Source: Zoogloeaceae bacterium (GTDB lineage: Bacteria; Pseudomonadota; Gammaproteobacteria; Burkholderiales; Rhodocyclaceae). From it: DNA of 61,385 nucleotides. Positions 34,025-43,082 of this stretch are shown piece by piece. Numbering within the stretch: the stretch's first letter is position 1; every line of letters begins with the position of its first letter. A program made the translations under genes and the position numbers. The notes under the pieces are model-generated. The model did not search any database. It was not told the origin of the DNA and was given only the letters and a program-made list of their open reading frames with translations. The DNA lies in NCBI GenBank assembly GCA_031287525.1, contig JAITSU010000039.1, positions 1 to 61,385 of the forward strand, read 5' to 3'.

Positions 34025-34058
34025 AGATTACAGAGCCTGTATTACAGGAATATGACGG
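34025..34058 (-). promoter_or_regulatory. PhoB-dependent promoter of the phn operon (Pho box plus -10)
   Basis: On the minus strand 34058-34041 reads CCGTCATATTCCTGTAAT, matching 15 of 18 Pho-box positions of consensus CTGTCATAWAWCTGTMAY. Ten bases further downstream is TAATCT (34030-34025), a -10 element, the normal PhoB layout in which the Pho box replaces the -35. The phnC start is 38 bases later. Confidence 0.75.
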
Positions 34059-34080
34059 CATCGCGGAGAAACCGGGGGGC

Positions 34081-34199
34081 TGCGGATCAGAATCCGCAGA
34101 GCGGATTGCGGGTGAGGAAGGCGCGAATGAACGACCCCGCCGCAAGCGGCGGGGGATCAAACCAACAAAAGATTTTTAGTTACCGCGCCCCAAGGGGCG
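34081..34199. repeat. Pair of REP-like hairpins between pssA and phnC
   Basis: CCCCGCCGC-AA-GCGGCGGGG (34135-34154) and CGCCCC-AA-GGGGCG (34186-34199) each have an AA loop and a tail of the type GGGGATCAAACC or GGGAATCAGACC. A third inverted repeat TGCGGAT/ATCCGCA is at 34081-34098. They fill most of the gap downstream of pssA and could end that transcript. Confidence 0.55.
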
Positions 34200-34230
34200 G
34201 GGAATCAGACCCGGAGCGCATGAAAGCCCT

Positions 34231-34995
34231 CTAGTCCGGTTCCGGTTTTTTGTCATGCCGCGCCAGACGTACCAGCGCCAGCGCGTAACCGGAGAGGGCG
34301 TAGACGCAGAAAATGCCGAACAGCACACCGGCGGGGTATGAGGAAATCAGGGCGAAGATGAGCACCAGCGCGAAGACGAAAACAAAGGGGACGCTCTTTT
34401 TGAGGTTGACGTCCTTGAAGCTGTAAAAGCGGATATTGCTGACCATCGACAGCCCGGCGAACACGGTGACAACAGCGGCGATCCAGCGTACATCCGCGCC
34501 TTGGATGCCGACATCAATCATCACCCAGACAAAGCCGACCACCAACGCCGCCGCCGCAGGGCTGGGCAAGCCCTGAAAATAGCGTTTGTCGATGACTTCC
34601 AGCATGGTGTTGAACCGCGCCAGCCGCAGCGCCGCGCCCGCGCAATAGATGAACGCGGCAATCCAGCCGATGCGCCCCAGGCTCATCATCGCCCATTCAT
34701 AGACCACCAGCGCCGGGGCGACGCCGAAGCACACCATGTCGGAGAGCGAATCGTATTCGGCGCCGAACGCGGATTGGGTGTGGGTGAGCCGCGCCACCCT
34801 GCCATCCAGTCCATCAAAAATCATGGCGCAGAAAATGGCGATGGCGGCTTTTTCAAAATCGCCCTGCATCGCCTGCACGATGGCGAAGAAACCGGAAAAC
34901 AGCGCCGCCGTGGTCAACAGATTGGGCAGGAGATAGATGCCCCGACGTTTGAGTTCGGGGTTGAACAGGGTTTTGCGGGGTTTCAGTTCAGGCAT
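34231..34995 (-). CDS. pssA: CDP-diacylglycerol--serine O-phosphatidyltransferase
   Basis: This membrane enzyme makes phosphatidylserine from CDP-diacylglycerol and serine. The 254-residue protein has the CDP-alcohol phosphotransferase motif D-G-x2-[22 protein letters not shown], then EYDSLSD. Several hydrophobic helices follow. It is the Bacillus-type (integral membrane) form also common in beta- and gammaproteobacteria. The ATG at 34995 overlaps the psd end by 8 bases. Decarboxylation by psd gives phosphatidylethanolamine. Confidence 0.95.
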   Translation of the reverse strand: MPELKPRKTLFNPELKRRGIYLLPNLLTTAALFSGFFAIVQAMQGDFEKAAIAIFCAMIFDGLDGRVARLTHTQSAFGAEYDSLSDMVCFGVAPALVVYEWAMMSLGRIGWIAAFIYCAGAALRLARFNTMLEVIDKRYFQGLPSPAAAALVVGFVWVMIDVGIQGADVRWIAAVVTVFAGLSMVSNIRFYSFKDVNLKKSVPFVFVFALVLIFALISSYPAGVLFGIFCVYALSGYALALVRLARHDKKPEPD

Positions 34996-35662
34996 GGGGT
35001 TGTTTGGTGAGGACAGCAAGCAAAGTGCTTGAAGCATACACTTTTTCGCCGATGCTGACGCGCGCTTGCGCGTCCAGCGGCAGATAAACATCCACCCGCG
35101 AACCGAAGCGGATGAAGCCGTAACGCTGCCCGCGCGTGAGGCTCATGCCGGGTTCCATGTAATTCAGGATGCGGCGGGCGACGAGACCGGCGACCTGCAC
35201 ACAGGTCACGTCCTGCCCGTTGTCGGGGGTGGCGCTTTTCAGGTGCATGGCGCACCGCTCGTTTTCGGTCGACGCCTTGGCGAGCGCGGCATTCACAAAC
35301 TGACCGGGGTTGTACCAGACCTGTTTGACCTCGCCGTCGATGGGCGAGCGGTTGGAATGGACGTTAAACACGTTCATGAACACGCTGATTTTCAGGGCGC
35401 GGCGTTGCAGGTACGTGTCGTCGCATTCCTCAATGGCGACAATGCGCCCGTCGGCGGGAGCGACCACATCATAGGCTTCCGTCCCGGCAATCAGGCGCGG
35501 CGGGTCGCGGAAAAATTGCAGAACGAACAGAAAAATCACGCCGAAGATGAACGCCACGGCAGCGCCGGAAATCAGCGTAACGCCCAGCGCGAGCGCGAAG
35601 GAAATCGCAATAAAGGGCCAGCCTTCGCGGGCGATGAGGGGGTGGGGGTAGTTGTCGGGCAT
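34988..35662 (-). CDS. psd: Phosphatidylserine decarboxylase proenzyme
   Basis: The 224-residue short-form enzyme makes phosphatidylethanolamine. Autocleavage at G187-S188 (RFGSRVDVY) generates the pyruvoyl cofactor. Residues 14-50 contain the membrane segments. [14 protein letters not shown] is the conserved central motif. It lies between ilvC and pssA on one strand. The upstream gap (35663-35740) contains the heptamer-like degenerate repeat CAGGGGTCAGGG and the ilvC terminator. Confidence 0.95.
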   Translation of the reverse strand: MPDNYPHPLIAREGWPFIAISFALALGVTLISGAAVAFIFGVIFLFVLQFFRDPPRLIAGTEAYDVVAPADGRIVAIEECDDTYLQRRALKISVFMNVFNVHSNRSPIDGEVKQVWYNPGQFVNAALAKASTENERCAMHLKSATPDNGQDVTCVQVAGLVARRILNYMEPGMSLTRGQRYGFIRFGSRVDVYLPLDAQARVSIGEKVYASSTLLAVLTKQPHA

Positions 35663-35740
35663 CAGAGGTCAGGGGTCAGGGTTCAGAAGAATCTACGTAC
35701 TATCGCACGAGTTGCGGGGGTTTGTTCAGGCTTTACACAT

Positions 35741-35775
35741 AAAAAGCCGGACAGCCCTTTTCGGGGCTGTCCGGC
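35741..35775 (-). terminator. Intrinsic terminator downstream of ilvC
   Basis: GCCGGACAGCCC (35746-35757) pairs with GGGCTGTCCGGC (35764-35775), 12 bp, followed on the minus strand by TTTTT. It lies 17 bases after the ilvC stop, so psd-pssA probably need read-through or their own promoter. Confidence 0.85.
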
Positions 35776-35791
35776 ATTGTGTGGTCGCTGC

Positions 35792-37332
<1,541 letters not shown>

Positions 37333-37342
37333 GTTATTCACC

Positions 37343-39043
37343 TTACAGGTCTTCGGCCAGAATCATTTCGGTCAACCCCTTGCCGGTCGCCACCATGGGG
37401 AAGACATTGGCGGTCGGGTCGATGATGAAATCCATGAACACCAGTCGGTCTTTGTATTCGGTAAACGCCCGTTTGAGCGCCGGCTCAACGTCTTCCGGCT
37501 TTTCGATTTTCATGCCGACATGCCCGTAGGCTTCCGCGAGTTTGACGAAATCCGGCAGCGAGGTGACGTAAGACTGGGAGTAACGCTTGGAATAGAACAT
37601 TTCCTGCCACTGCCGCACCATGCCCAACATGCCGTTATTCAGATTGATAATCTTGATGGGAAGCTCAAACTGCTTGCAGGTGGAAAGCTCCTGAATGCAC
37701 ATCTGGATGGAACCTTCGCCAGTGACGCAGGCCACCGTCGCGCCGGGATTGGCGAAGCTCGTACCCATTGCGTAGGGCAGCCCGACGCCCATCGTGCCCA
37801 GACCGCCTGAGTTAATCCAGCGACGGGGCTTGTCGAATTTGTAGAACTGCGAGGCGAACATCTGGTGCTGCCCCACGTCGGAGGTGATGAAGGCGTCGCC
37901 GCCCGTGATTTCGTAGAGCTTTTCCACCACGAACTGCGGCATGATGCGCTCGCCCTGACGGTATTGCAGCCCGTTTTTCGCGCGCCAGTCCGCGATTTGC
38001 CGCCACCAGTCGGGCAGCAGGGGCGAGGTCGAAAAGCCTTCTTCCAGCAATTTCAGCATTTCGTCCAGCACATCCGGCACATTGCCGACGATGGGAATAT
38101 CCGCCTTGACGCGCTTGGAAATGGATGACGGGTCAATATCAACGTGGATGATTTTGCGCGGCTCGCTGTAAAAATGCTCGACATTGCCAATCACGCGGTC
38201 ATCGAAACGCGCGCCAATCGCCAGAATGACATCGGCGTTGTGCATCGCCATGTTCGCTTCGTAAGTGCCGTGCATCCCCGGCATACCGACCGACTGGCGG
38301 TCAGTGGCAGGGTAGCCGCCCAAGCCCATCAGGGTGTGGGTGACGGGGAAATTCAGGCGACGGGCGAGGTCAGTCAGTTTTTCCGCCGCGTCGGAGAGCA
38401 CCACGCCGCCGCCGATGTACAGAATCGGGCGCTCCGCTTCCAGGAGCAGTTGCACGGCTTTCTTGATTTGTCCCAAGTGACCCTTGACCACCGGATTGTA
38501 GGAGCGCATCGCCACCGCTGCCGGATACGCGAATTCGCATTTATCCGCCGTGATGTCCTTCGGCAAATCCACCACCACCGGCCCCGGACGCCCCGTGGTG
38601 GCAATGTGAAAAGCTTTTTTCAGCGTCGAAGCGAGGTCTTTGACATCCTTGACCAGAAAATTGTGTTTGACGCAGGGGCGGGTGATGCCCACCGTGTCGC
38701 ATTCCTGAAAGGCGTCCTGCCCGATATAGGAAGTGCCGACCTGTCCGCAGAGCACGACGAGGGGCACGGAATCCGAATTGGCAGTGGCAATGCCCGTAAT
38801 GGCATTGGTCACGCCGGGACCGGAAGTGACCATCGCCACGCCGATTTTGTTGGAGGAGCGGGAATAGGCGTCCGCCGCGTGCACCGCTGCCTGCTCGTGC
38901 CGAACCAGAATATGCTTGACCTGTTCCTGCTTGAAAAGCTCATCATAGATGTGTAGCACCGAGCCGCCCGGATACCCGAACACGTGCTCCACCTTTTCTT
39001 CCTGAAGGCACCTGATTACAATCTCTGCGCCGCTGATTATCAT
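37343..39043 (-). CDS. ilvI: Acetolactate synthase large subunit
   Basis: The catalytic subunit condenses two pyruvate molecules, using thiamine diphosphate and FAD. The 566-residue protein has FGYPGGSVLHIYDELF, VRHEQAAVHAADAYSR (catalytic Glu in HEQ), GPGVTNAITGIATA and the thiamine motif GEGSIQMCIQEL..INLNNGMLGMVRQWQ. The GDG of many family members is GEG here, so the metal ligand is conservatively changed. The ATG at 39043 begins at MIISGAEIV; a longer upstream frame lacks support. Confidence 0.96.
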   Translation of the reverse strand: MIISGAEIVIRCLQEEKVEHVFGYPGGSVLHIYDELFKQEQVKHILVRHEQAAVHAADAYSRSSNKIGVAMVTSGPGVTNAITGIATANSDSVPLVVLCGQVGTSYIGQDAFQECDTVGITRPCVKHNFLVKDVKDLASTLKKAFHIATTGRPGPVVVDLPKDITADKCEFAYPAAVAMRSYNPVVKGHLGQIKKAVQLLLEAERPILYIGGGVVLSDAAEKLTDLARRLNFPVTHTLMGLGGYPATDRQSVGMPGMHGTYEANMAMHNADVILAIGARFDDRVIGNVEHFYSEPRKIIHVDIDPSSISKRVKADIPIVGNVPDVLDEMLKLLEEGFSTSPLLPDWWRQIADWRAKNGLQYRQGERIMPQFVVEKLYEITGGDAFITSDVGQHQMFASQFYKFDKPRRWINSGGLGTMGVGLPYAMGTSFANPGATVACVTGEGSIQMCIQELSTCKQFELPIKIINLNNGMLGMVRQWQEMFYSKRYSQSYVTSLPDFVKLAEAYGHVGMKIEKPEDVEPALKRAFTEYKDRLVFMDFIIDPTANVFPMVATGKGLTEMILAEDL

Positions 39044-39073
39044 GGTTACGACCGATTTGCTTGAAAACCCGTA

Positions 39074-39102
39074 ACGATAATCCCGTAGGGCGATGAGGTC
39101 AA
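39074..39102 (-). promoter_or_regulatory. Candidate sigma-70 promoter for ilvI-ilvH-ilvC
   Basis: On the minus strand TTGACC (39102-39097) is followed 17 bases later by TATCGT (39079-39074), about 30 bases before the ilvI ATG. The -35 and the spacing are ideal, the -10 moderate. No leader peptide or attenuator was found. Confidence 0.45.
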
Positions 39103-39201
39103 GGAATGGAATCATGCCGACAGGATTGAATCGCCCGGTTAGCCGGAAAAGAGCGCGCATCTGCGATAAACTGACCCCTGTCACCTGCCACCTGATCCCT
39201 G

Positions 39202-39663
39202 ATGCCCGAAACGCCTTCCTTCCCCCGCTGCCTCGCCGCGTTGATTTACGAAGCCCTGTTGCTGTTGGGCGTCATCGCCATCGGCGTCATCCTGCCCTAC
39301 ATTCTGTTAGGCGCGCTCGCCCGCGTCGATGTCGCTCACCTCGCCCGCGTCCAGCAGATACATCTTGTTCTGCTGCTCGGACTGTATTTCACCTGGTGCT
39401 GGCTGCGCGGCGGGCAAACGCTCGCCATGAAAACCTGGAAAATCAAACTGATTGACCAAAGCGGCGCGCCCCTGCGCCCCATTCAGGCCGTCCTGCGCTA
39501 CCTCGTCGCCTGGCCTTGCCTGTTGTTTTTCGGCGTCGGTCTGCTCTGGCGCTTCATCGACCCGGACAAACAGTTTTTGCACGACCGCATCGCGGGCAGT
39601 CGGCTGGTGCTTTGCTCCCTCGCTGCACACCCAAAGGAAGCCAATGATGAAAAAGTTGTTTGA
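39202..39663 (+). CDS. RDD family membrane protein
   Basis: A 153-residue protein with an N-terminal FPRCLAALIYEALLLL, the RDD-type start in which the usual R-D-D pattern is partly changed. Three membrane segments lie near residues 11-37, 53-70 and 97-120. The central loop has MKTWKIKLIDQSGAPLRPIQAVLRYL and the end FIDPDKQFLHDRIAGSRLV, both typical of the family. RDD proteins are thought to act in transport or in envelope stress, but their function is poorly defined. The end overlaps the next gene. Confidence 0.88.
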   Translation: MPETPSFPRCLAALIYEALLLLGVIAIGVILPYILLGALARVDVAHLARVQQIHLVLLLGLYFTWCWLRGGQTLAMKTWKIKLIDQSGAPLRPIQAVLRYLVAWPCLLFFGVGLLWRFIDPDKQFLHDRIAGSRLVLCSLAAHPKEANDEKVV

Positions 39664-40000
39664 AGTCGTCAAGGTTCTGGATGTCGAGCCTGTTGAGGTA
39701 GGCGATGGCGAGACTTTCCGGTTTCGTCTGGAAATTCGGCGTGAGTTAGGAAGTGACGCTTACGAAGGCAGAGTTTACCGACTGGAAACGTACAGATTGC
39801 GGCCTACCTTTCCACTGTCAAATGATGTTGTGCTGGATCAGCTCAATGACGCGATGATTTATGTTGTCGATGAAGTGTTTGATAGCGATGCGTTGAACGG
39901 AAATTCGGTATATGAGGTTGTCGAAAAGTTTGGAAGTGCGTTTCGGCATTTTTTCCCAATGAAACTTTGTTCGTATCCAGAGGACAGCTTTGATGAATAA
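39644..40000 (+). CDS. Hypothetical protein
   Basis: A 118-residue, acidic and predominantly beta protein with no signal peptide (MMKKLFEVVKVLDVEPVEVG, then GDGETFRFRLEIRREL). The ATG at 39644 overlaps the RDD gene end by 20 bases, and its end overlaps the next gene's start by 8 bases, so it belongs to a compact tri-gene unit. I do not recognise the family. The neighbours suggest no specific role. Confidence 0.6.
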   Translation: MMKKLFEVVKVLDVEPVEVGDGETFRFRLEIRRELGSDAYEGRVYRLETYRLRPTFPLSNDVVLDQLNDAMIYVVDEVFDSDALNGNSVYEVVEKFGSAFRHFFPMKLCSYPEDSFDE

Positions 40001-41210
40001 CGCCCATTTCCTCTCCGACCCGCAATCGCTGGTCATCCACGGCGATCTGGACTGGGACAATCCCGAAACCGAAGACACGGCGCTCGCGCCGGCGATTTAT
40101 CCGGCTTCGACTTACAGCGCCCGCACTTCCGCCGAATTCGCGGCGATGGCGAATCAGCCGCGTCACCCGCGCTACTACGCCCGCTATGGCAACCCGACGC
40201 AGGAACGCTGCGAACGCCTGCTTGCCCGACTGGAAGGCGCGGAAGCGGCGCTCTTGATGTCTTCCGGCATGGGCGCGATGAGCACCACCCTGTTTTCGCT
40301 GGCGCGGGCGGGCGACCATATCGTCGCGCAAACCACGCACTACATGGGTACGGCGAAATTGCTCACCGACCTGCTGCCGGGCATGGGCGTGGAAGTCACT
40401 TTGGTCGACCAGCGCGACCCCGCCGCCTTCATCGCCGCGACCCGCGACAATACCCGATTGATGGTGGTGGAAACGCCATCCAACCCCACCCTGACCCTGA
40501 CCGACCTCGCCGCCGTCGCAAAATTCGCCAGAAGCCGCAACATCACCACGCTGGCGGATAACACCTTCGCCTCGCCCATCAACCAGCGCCCGCGCGATTT
40601 CGGCATCGACCTCGTGCTGCACAGCGCCACCAAATATCTGGGCGGACACAGCGACCTGATTGCGGGCGTCGTCTGCGGCAGTCGCGCAGCCATCGAAAAA
40701 ATCTGGGAACGTTCCATCGTGTTGGGCACCAACGTCAGCCCCTTCAACGCCTTTTTGCTCCTGCGCGGACTGCGTACCCTGCCCATGCGCGTCGCCCGCC
40801 AAAACGAAAACGCCCTCGCGCTGGGGCATTTTCTGGAAACACGCCCGTCCGTCGCCCGCGTCCATTACCCCGAACTGAAAAGCCACCCGCAACACGAACT
40901 GGCAAAACGACAAATGCAACACGGCGGCGGCGTCTTGAGCATCGAACTCAAAGGCGCGCCGGGGGATGAAAGTGGGTTTCAGGCCGCCAAAAATTTCGTC
41001 GCCGCCCTGAAACTGGCAAAACACGCCGTCAGTTTGGGCGGCGTCGAAACACTGGTCGTCCACGCCGCCTCAATGTGGGAAGCCACCCTGACCCCCGCCC
41101 AAATGGAACGCGCCGGAATCGCCCCTTCGCTCATCCGCATCGCGGCGGGGCTGGAAAACGCGCAAGACCTTTGCAAAGATATGGAGCAGGCATTGGCGGG
41201 AATCAGATGA
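39993..41210 (+). CDS. Cys/Met metabolism PLP-dependent enzyme
   Basis: A 405-residue fold-type I PLP enzyme of the cystathionine gamma-synthase/beta-lyase/methionine gamma-lyase group. The PLP lysine is in LHSATKYLGGHSDL, with YGNPTQERCERLLARLEGAE and LMSSGMGAMSTTL upstream and NTFASPINQRPRDFGID near the active site. The exact reaction cannot be set from sequence. The ATG at 39993 follows AGGA; an in-frame TTG at 39990 is less likely. It ends at a repeat-rich gap. Confidence 0.85.
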   Translation: MNNAHFLSDPQSLVIHGDLDWDNPETEDTALAPAIYPASTYSARTSAEFAAMANQPRHPRYYARYGNPTQERCERLLARLEGAEAALLMSSGMGAMSTTLFSLARAGDHIVAQTTHYMGTAKLLTDLLPGMGVEVTLVDQRDPAAFIAATRDNTRLMVVETPSNPTLTLTDLAAVAKFARSRNITTLADNTFASPINQRPRDFGIDLVLHSATKYLGGHSDLIAGVVCGSRAAIEKIWERSIVLGTNVSPFNAFLLLRGLRTLPMRVARQNENALALGHFLETRPSVARVHYPELKSHPQHELAKRQMQHGGGVLSIELKGAPGDESGFQAAKNFVAALKLAKHAVSLGGVETLVVHAASMWEATLTPAQMERAGIAPSLIRIAAGLENAQDLCKDMEQALAGIR

Positions 41211-41295
41211 CAGCAGGTAAGGGCAGACCGCCCGCCCCTTGCGGGCGTACACCGTGGGGAAGGGGATATGTCGTAGGGGCAGGGGGAGAAAATCA

Positions 41296-41360
41296 GGTAG
41301 GGCGCGCTCTCCGAGCGCGCCGGACGTAACGTCCGGCGGTTTCTACGATGCCGCCCTATC
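41296..41360 (+). repeat. 65-bp palindromic element (family B), intergenic
   Basis: Begins GGTAGGGCGCGCTC and ends GCCGCCCTATC, 65 bases, in the orientation of the MmeI copies 2 and 3, with one end base changed (CCCTATC for CCCTACC). Confidence 0.9.
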
Positions 41361-41450
41361 CTTCCCGCGCGGGAATGTTCTTATCATGGCAAGCCCGTCT
41401 TGCTGACCCGCTCCCCTTGTGGGCGTACACCGTGGGGAAGGAGATATGTC

Positions 41451-41522
41451 GTAGGGGCAGGTTTCAAACCTGCCCGCCGTTGTATTGTCGGAGCGCAGGG
41501 CGGGTTTGAAACCCGCCCCTAC
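41451..41522. repeat. 72-bp palindromic element, second copy
   Basis: Starts GTAGGGGCAGGTTTC and ends GAAACCCGCCCCTAC, as at 24689-24760 and with the same length. Confidence 0.85.
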
Positions 41523-41538
41523 GAGGGGGGATGGAGCA

Positions 41539-41603
41539 GGTAGGGCGGGATCGTAGAAACCGCCGCAGTCAACAAACGGCGCGTTCTTCGATGCCGCCCT
41601 ACC
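41539..41603 (-). repeat. 65-bp palindromic element (family B), intergenic
   Basis: Starts GGTAGGGCGGG and ends GCCGCCCTACC, 65 bases, 16 bases after the 72-bp element. The GCGCGTTC half is changed to GCGCGTTCTTCGATGCC, so the copy looks like a hybrid of the two half-types. Confidence 0.85.
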
Positions 41604-41614
41604 ATGGTTTTCTT

Positions 41615-41638
41615 GCGGGAGCAGGATGCTCCCGCCAC
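41615..41638. repeat. Half copy of the 61-bp element (family C)
   Basis: GCGGGAGCAGGATGCTCCCG followed by CCAC is only the right-hand hairpin of the 61-bp element found at 20653 and 42864. Confidence 0.75.
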
Positions 41639-41753
41639 TTTGATTTCAATGGCATTCACGCGATTGCCCCGCGATTATTCTGGATACATGGCGCACAACA
41701 AAACCATCTTCTGCTATATTTCGCGCTTTTCATATTCCTGATGAGAGCACACC

Positions 41754-42824
41754 ATGAAATCCATTCGCGTTTTGTTTGCGTTGATGAGCCTTTCGCTCTT
41801 TGCCGCCTGTGGCGACAAAGGAGCGGAACCCGCAGCGACGGGAGAGTCCCCCGCCGCGCCGGTAGCGACCGCGCCCGCCGCGCGGGAACCGGCGCCAACG
41901 CCAGCAGAACCCGCGCCAGCGGAAAACACCGCCGCCGCTTTTGACATCAACCGGATTCCGGTTACGGACAAGCCCTTGGGCGAGTTCCCGTTTTTTACGC
42001 CGCCGGAAGGGTATAAATATGTGTCTTGTGGGAATTGCACATATTTTGATGAAAAAAAGAGCGTCAAGGGATTCGACCGCTATTATTTTGCGACCAGCAC
42101 AGAGGCGCTGCATCCGGTGGAAGGTAAAACTTTCAGAGTACGCCTTTACGGTACTGAAAAACAGGCTTTTCACAACCTGGAAGAATTGCTGATTGAACGC
42201 AATTATGAGAATGCCATCGTCGCGGCGGGGGGCGTCAAGGTTTTTGACGGGAAACCGGATTATTACAAAACATACAAAGCGCTTGATCGTGTAGACAACC
42301 AGCGTTACGGTCCGTCGGAAGCAGCTAACGACAGGCGGCAAACCTATGTCATTCGCAGAGCAGATGCGGAAGTATGGATTGATGTCAGTTGCGCTTACGA
42401 CTGTACCTTCGCCGTCGCCCAAAAAGGCGAAATGAAGCAATCCGTCGGGCTGATTCCCGCCAGCGAAATGAAAGACGCGCTGGACAAGGAGGGGCATGTG
42501 GCGTTGTACATCAATTTCGATGTCGACAAAGCCACCATCCGCCCGGAATCGCAAGACATTGTGACGGAAATTTTCAAGCTGCTGGAAGCCAATCCCGACC
42601 TGAAAATTCGCATTGAAGGTCACACCGACAACACCGGCGAAGCCGCCCACAACCAGACCCTCTCCGAAAACCGCGCCAGCGCCGTATTCGGCTCGCTCCT
42701 CGCCAAAGGCATCCCGCAAAACCGTCTGGAAGCCAAAGGCTTCGGCGCAAGCAACCCCATTGCCGACAACAAAACCGAAGAAGGCAGAGCCAAAAATCGG
42801 CGGGTGGAAATCGTGAAACTCTGA
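41754..42824 (+). CDS. OmpA-family outer-membrane lipoprotein
   Basis: A 356-residue protein with a lipoprotein signal peptide (MKSIRVLFALMSLSLFAAC; C19 would be lipidated). A flexible Ala/Pro/Glu-rich linker follows to about residue 60. The unnamed central domain (about 60-230) contains paired cysteines (SCGNC; SCAYDC). The C-terminal OmpA-like peptidoglycan-binding domain (about 245-356) has YINFDVDKATIRPES, RIEGHTDNTG and KNRRVEI. It probably links the outer membrane to peptidoglycan. It lies between two repeat-rich intergenic stretches. The function of the central domain is unknown. Confidence 0.92.
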   Translation: MKSIRVLFALMSLSLFAACGDKGAEPAATGESPAAPVATAPAAREPAPTPAEPAPAENTAAAFDINRIPVTDKPLGEFPFFTPPEGYKYVSCGNCTYFDEKKSVKGFDRYYFATSTEALHPVEGKTFRVRLYGTEKQAFHNLEELLIERNYENAIVAAGGVKVFDGKPDYYKTYKALDRVDNQRYGPSEAANDRRQTYVIRRADAEVWIDVSCAYDCTFAVAQKGEMKQSVGLIPASEMKDALDKEGHVALYINFDVDKATIRPESQDIVTEIFKLLEANPDLKIRIEGHTDNTGEAAHNQTLSENRASAVFGSLLAKGIPQNRLEAKGFGASNPIADNKTEEGRAKNRRVEIVKL

Positions 42825-42834
42825 CCCGCATTTT

Positions 42835-42858
42835 CCCTCTCCCCTCGCGGGAGAGGGA
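42835..42858. repeat. CCCTCTCCC/GGGAGAGGG hairpin after the OmpA-like gene
   Basis: CCCTCTCCC and GGGAGAGGG flank a 6-base centre, with T-rich and A-rich edges. Related sequence occurs at 45161-45195 and around 24771-24792. It may terminate the gene before it. Confidence 0.6.
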
Positions 42859-42863
42859 AAAAA

Positions 42864-42924
42864 GTGGCGGGAGCATCCTGCTCCCGCAGGCAGGTCACGA
42901 ACGGGAGCAAGATGCTCCCGCCAC
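42864..42924. repeat. 61-bp palindromic element (family C), copy 2
   Basis: 61 bases, differing from 20653-20713 at two positions (GGTCAC for GGTTAC, and AGCAAG for AGCAGG). It immediately follows the CCCTCTCCC hairpin, so two hairpins stand between the OmpA-like gene and metG. Confidence 0.9.
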
Positions 42925-43082
42925 TTTTAACCCGGCGCGACCTGAATTAACACCACTTCCGGTCTACCCGTCGTCCTCGCTCTTTGCCCCCAGGTTCCCG
43001 CACGGAAGATTTCCCGAAAAATTCCGCTCGTCGGCATGAGAGGCAGTTAGAATTGGGAGTTTTCTTCCCCCTGAACAACGCC

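Larger units (their letters stand above)
41211..41753. other. Repeat-rich intergenic region
   Basis: There is no gene. The 543 bases hold two 65-bp elements, one 72-bp element, a half 61-bp element and two copies of a leader-like string (GGGCGTACACCGTGGGGAAG, near 41247 and 41421). The first string ends in a truncated start of a 72-bp element at about 41273-41283. A perfect palindrome TTCCCGCGCGGGAA is near 41362-41375. The last 100 bases hold the promoter region of the OmpA-like gene. Confidence 0.7.

Noticed and set aside
34036-34048. Palindrome CCTGTATTACAGG as a repressor operator before phnC
   Set aside because: It overlaps the Pho box and the CTGTAAT repeats, which explain it better than a separate regulator.
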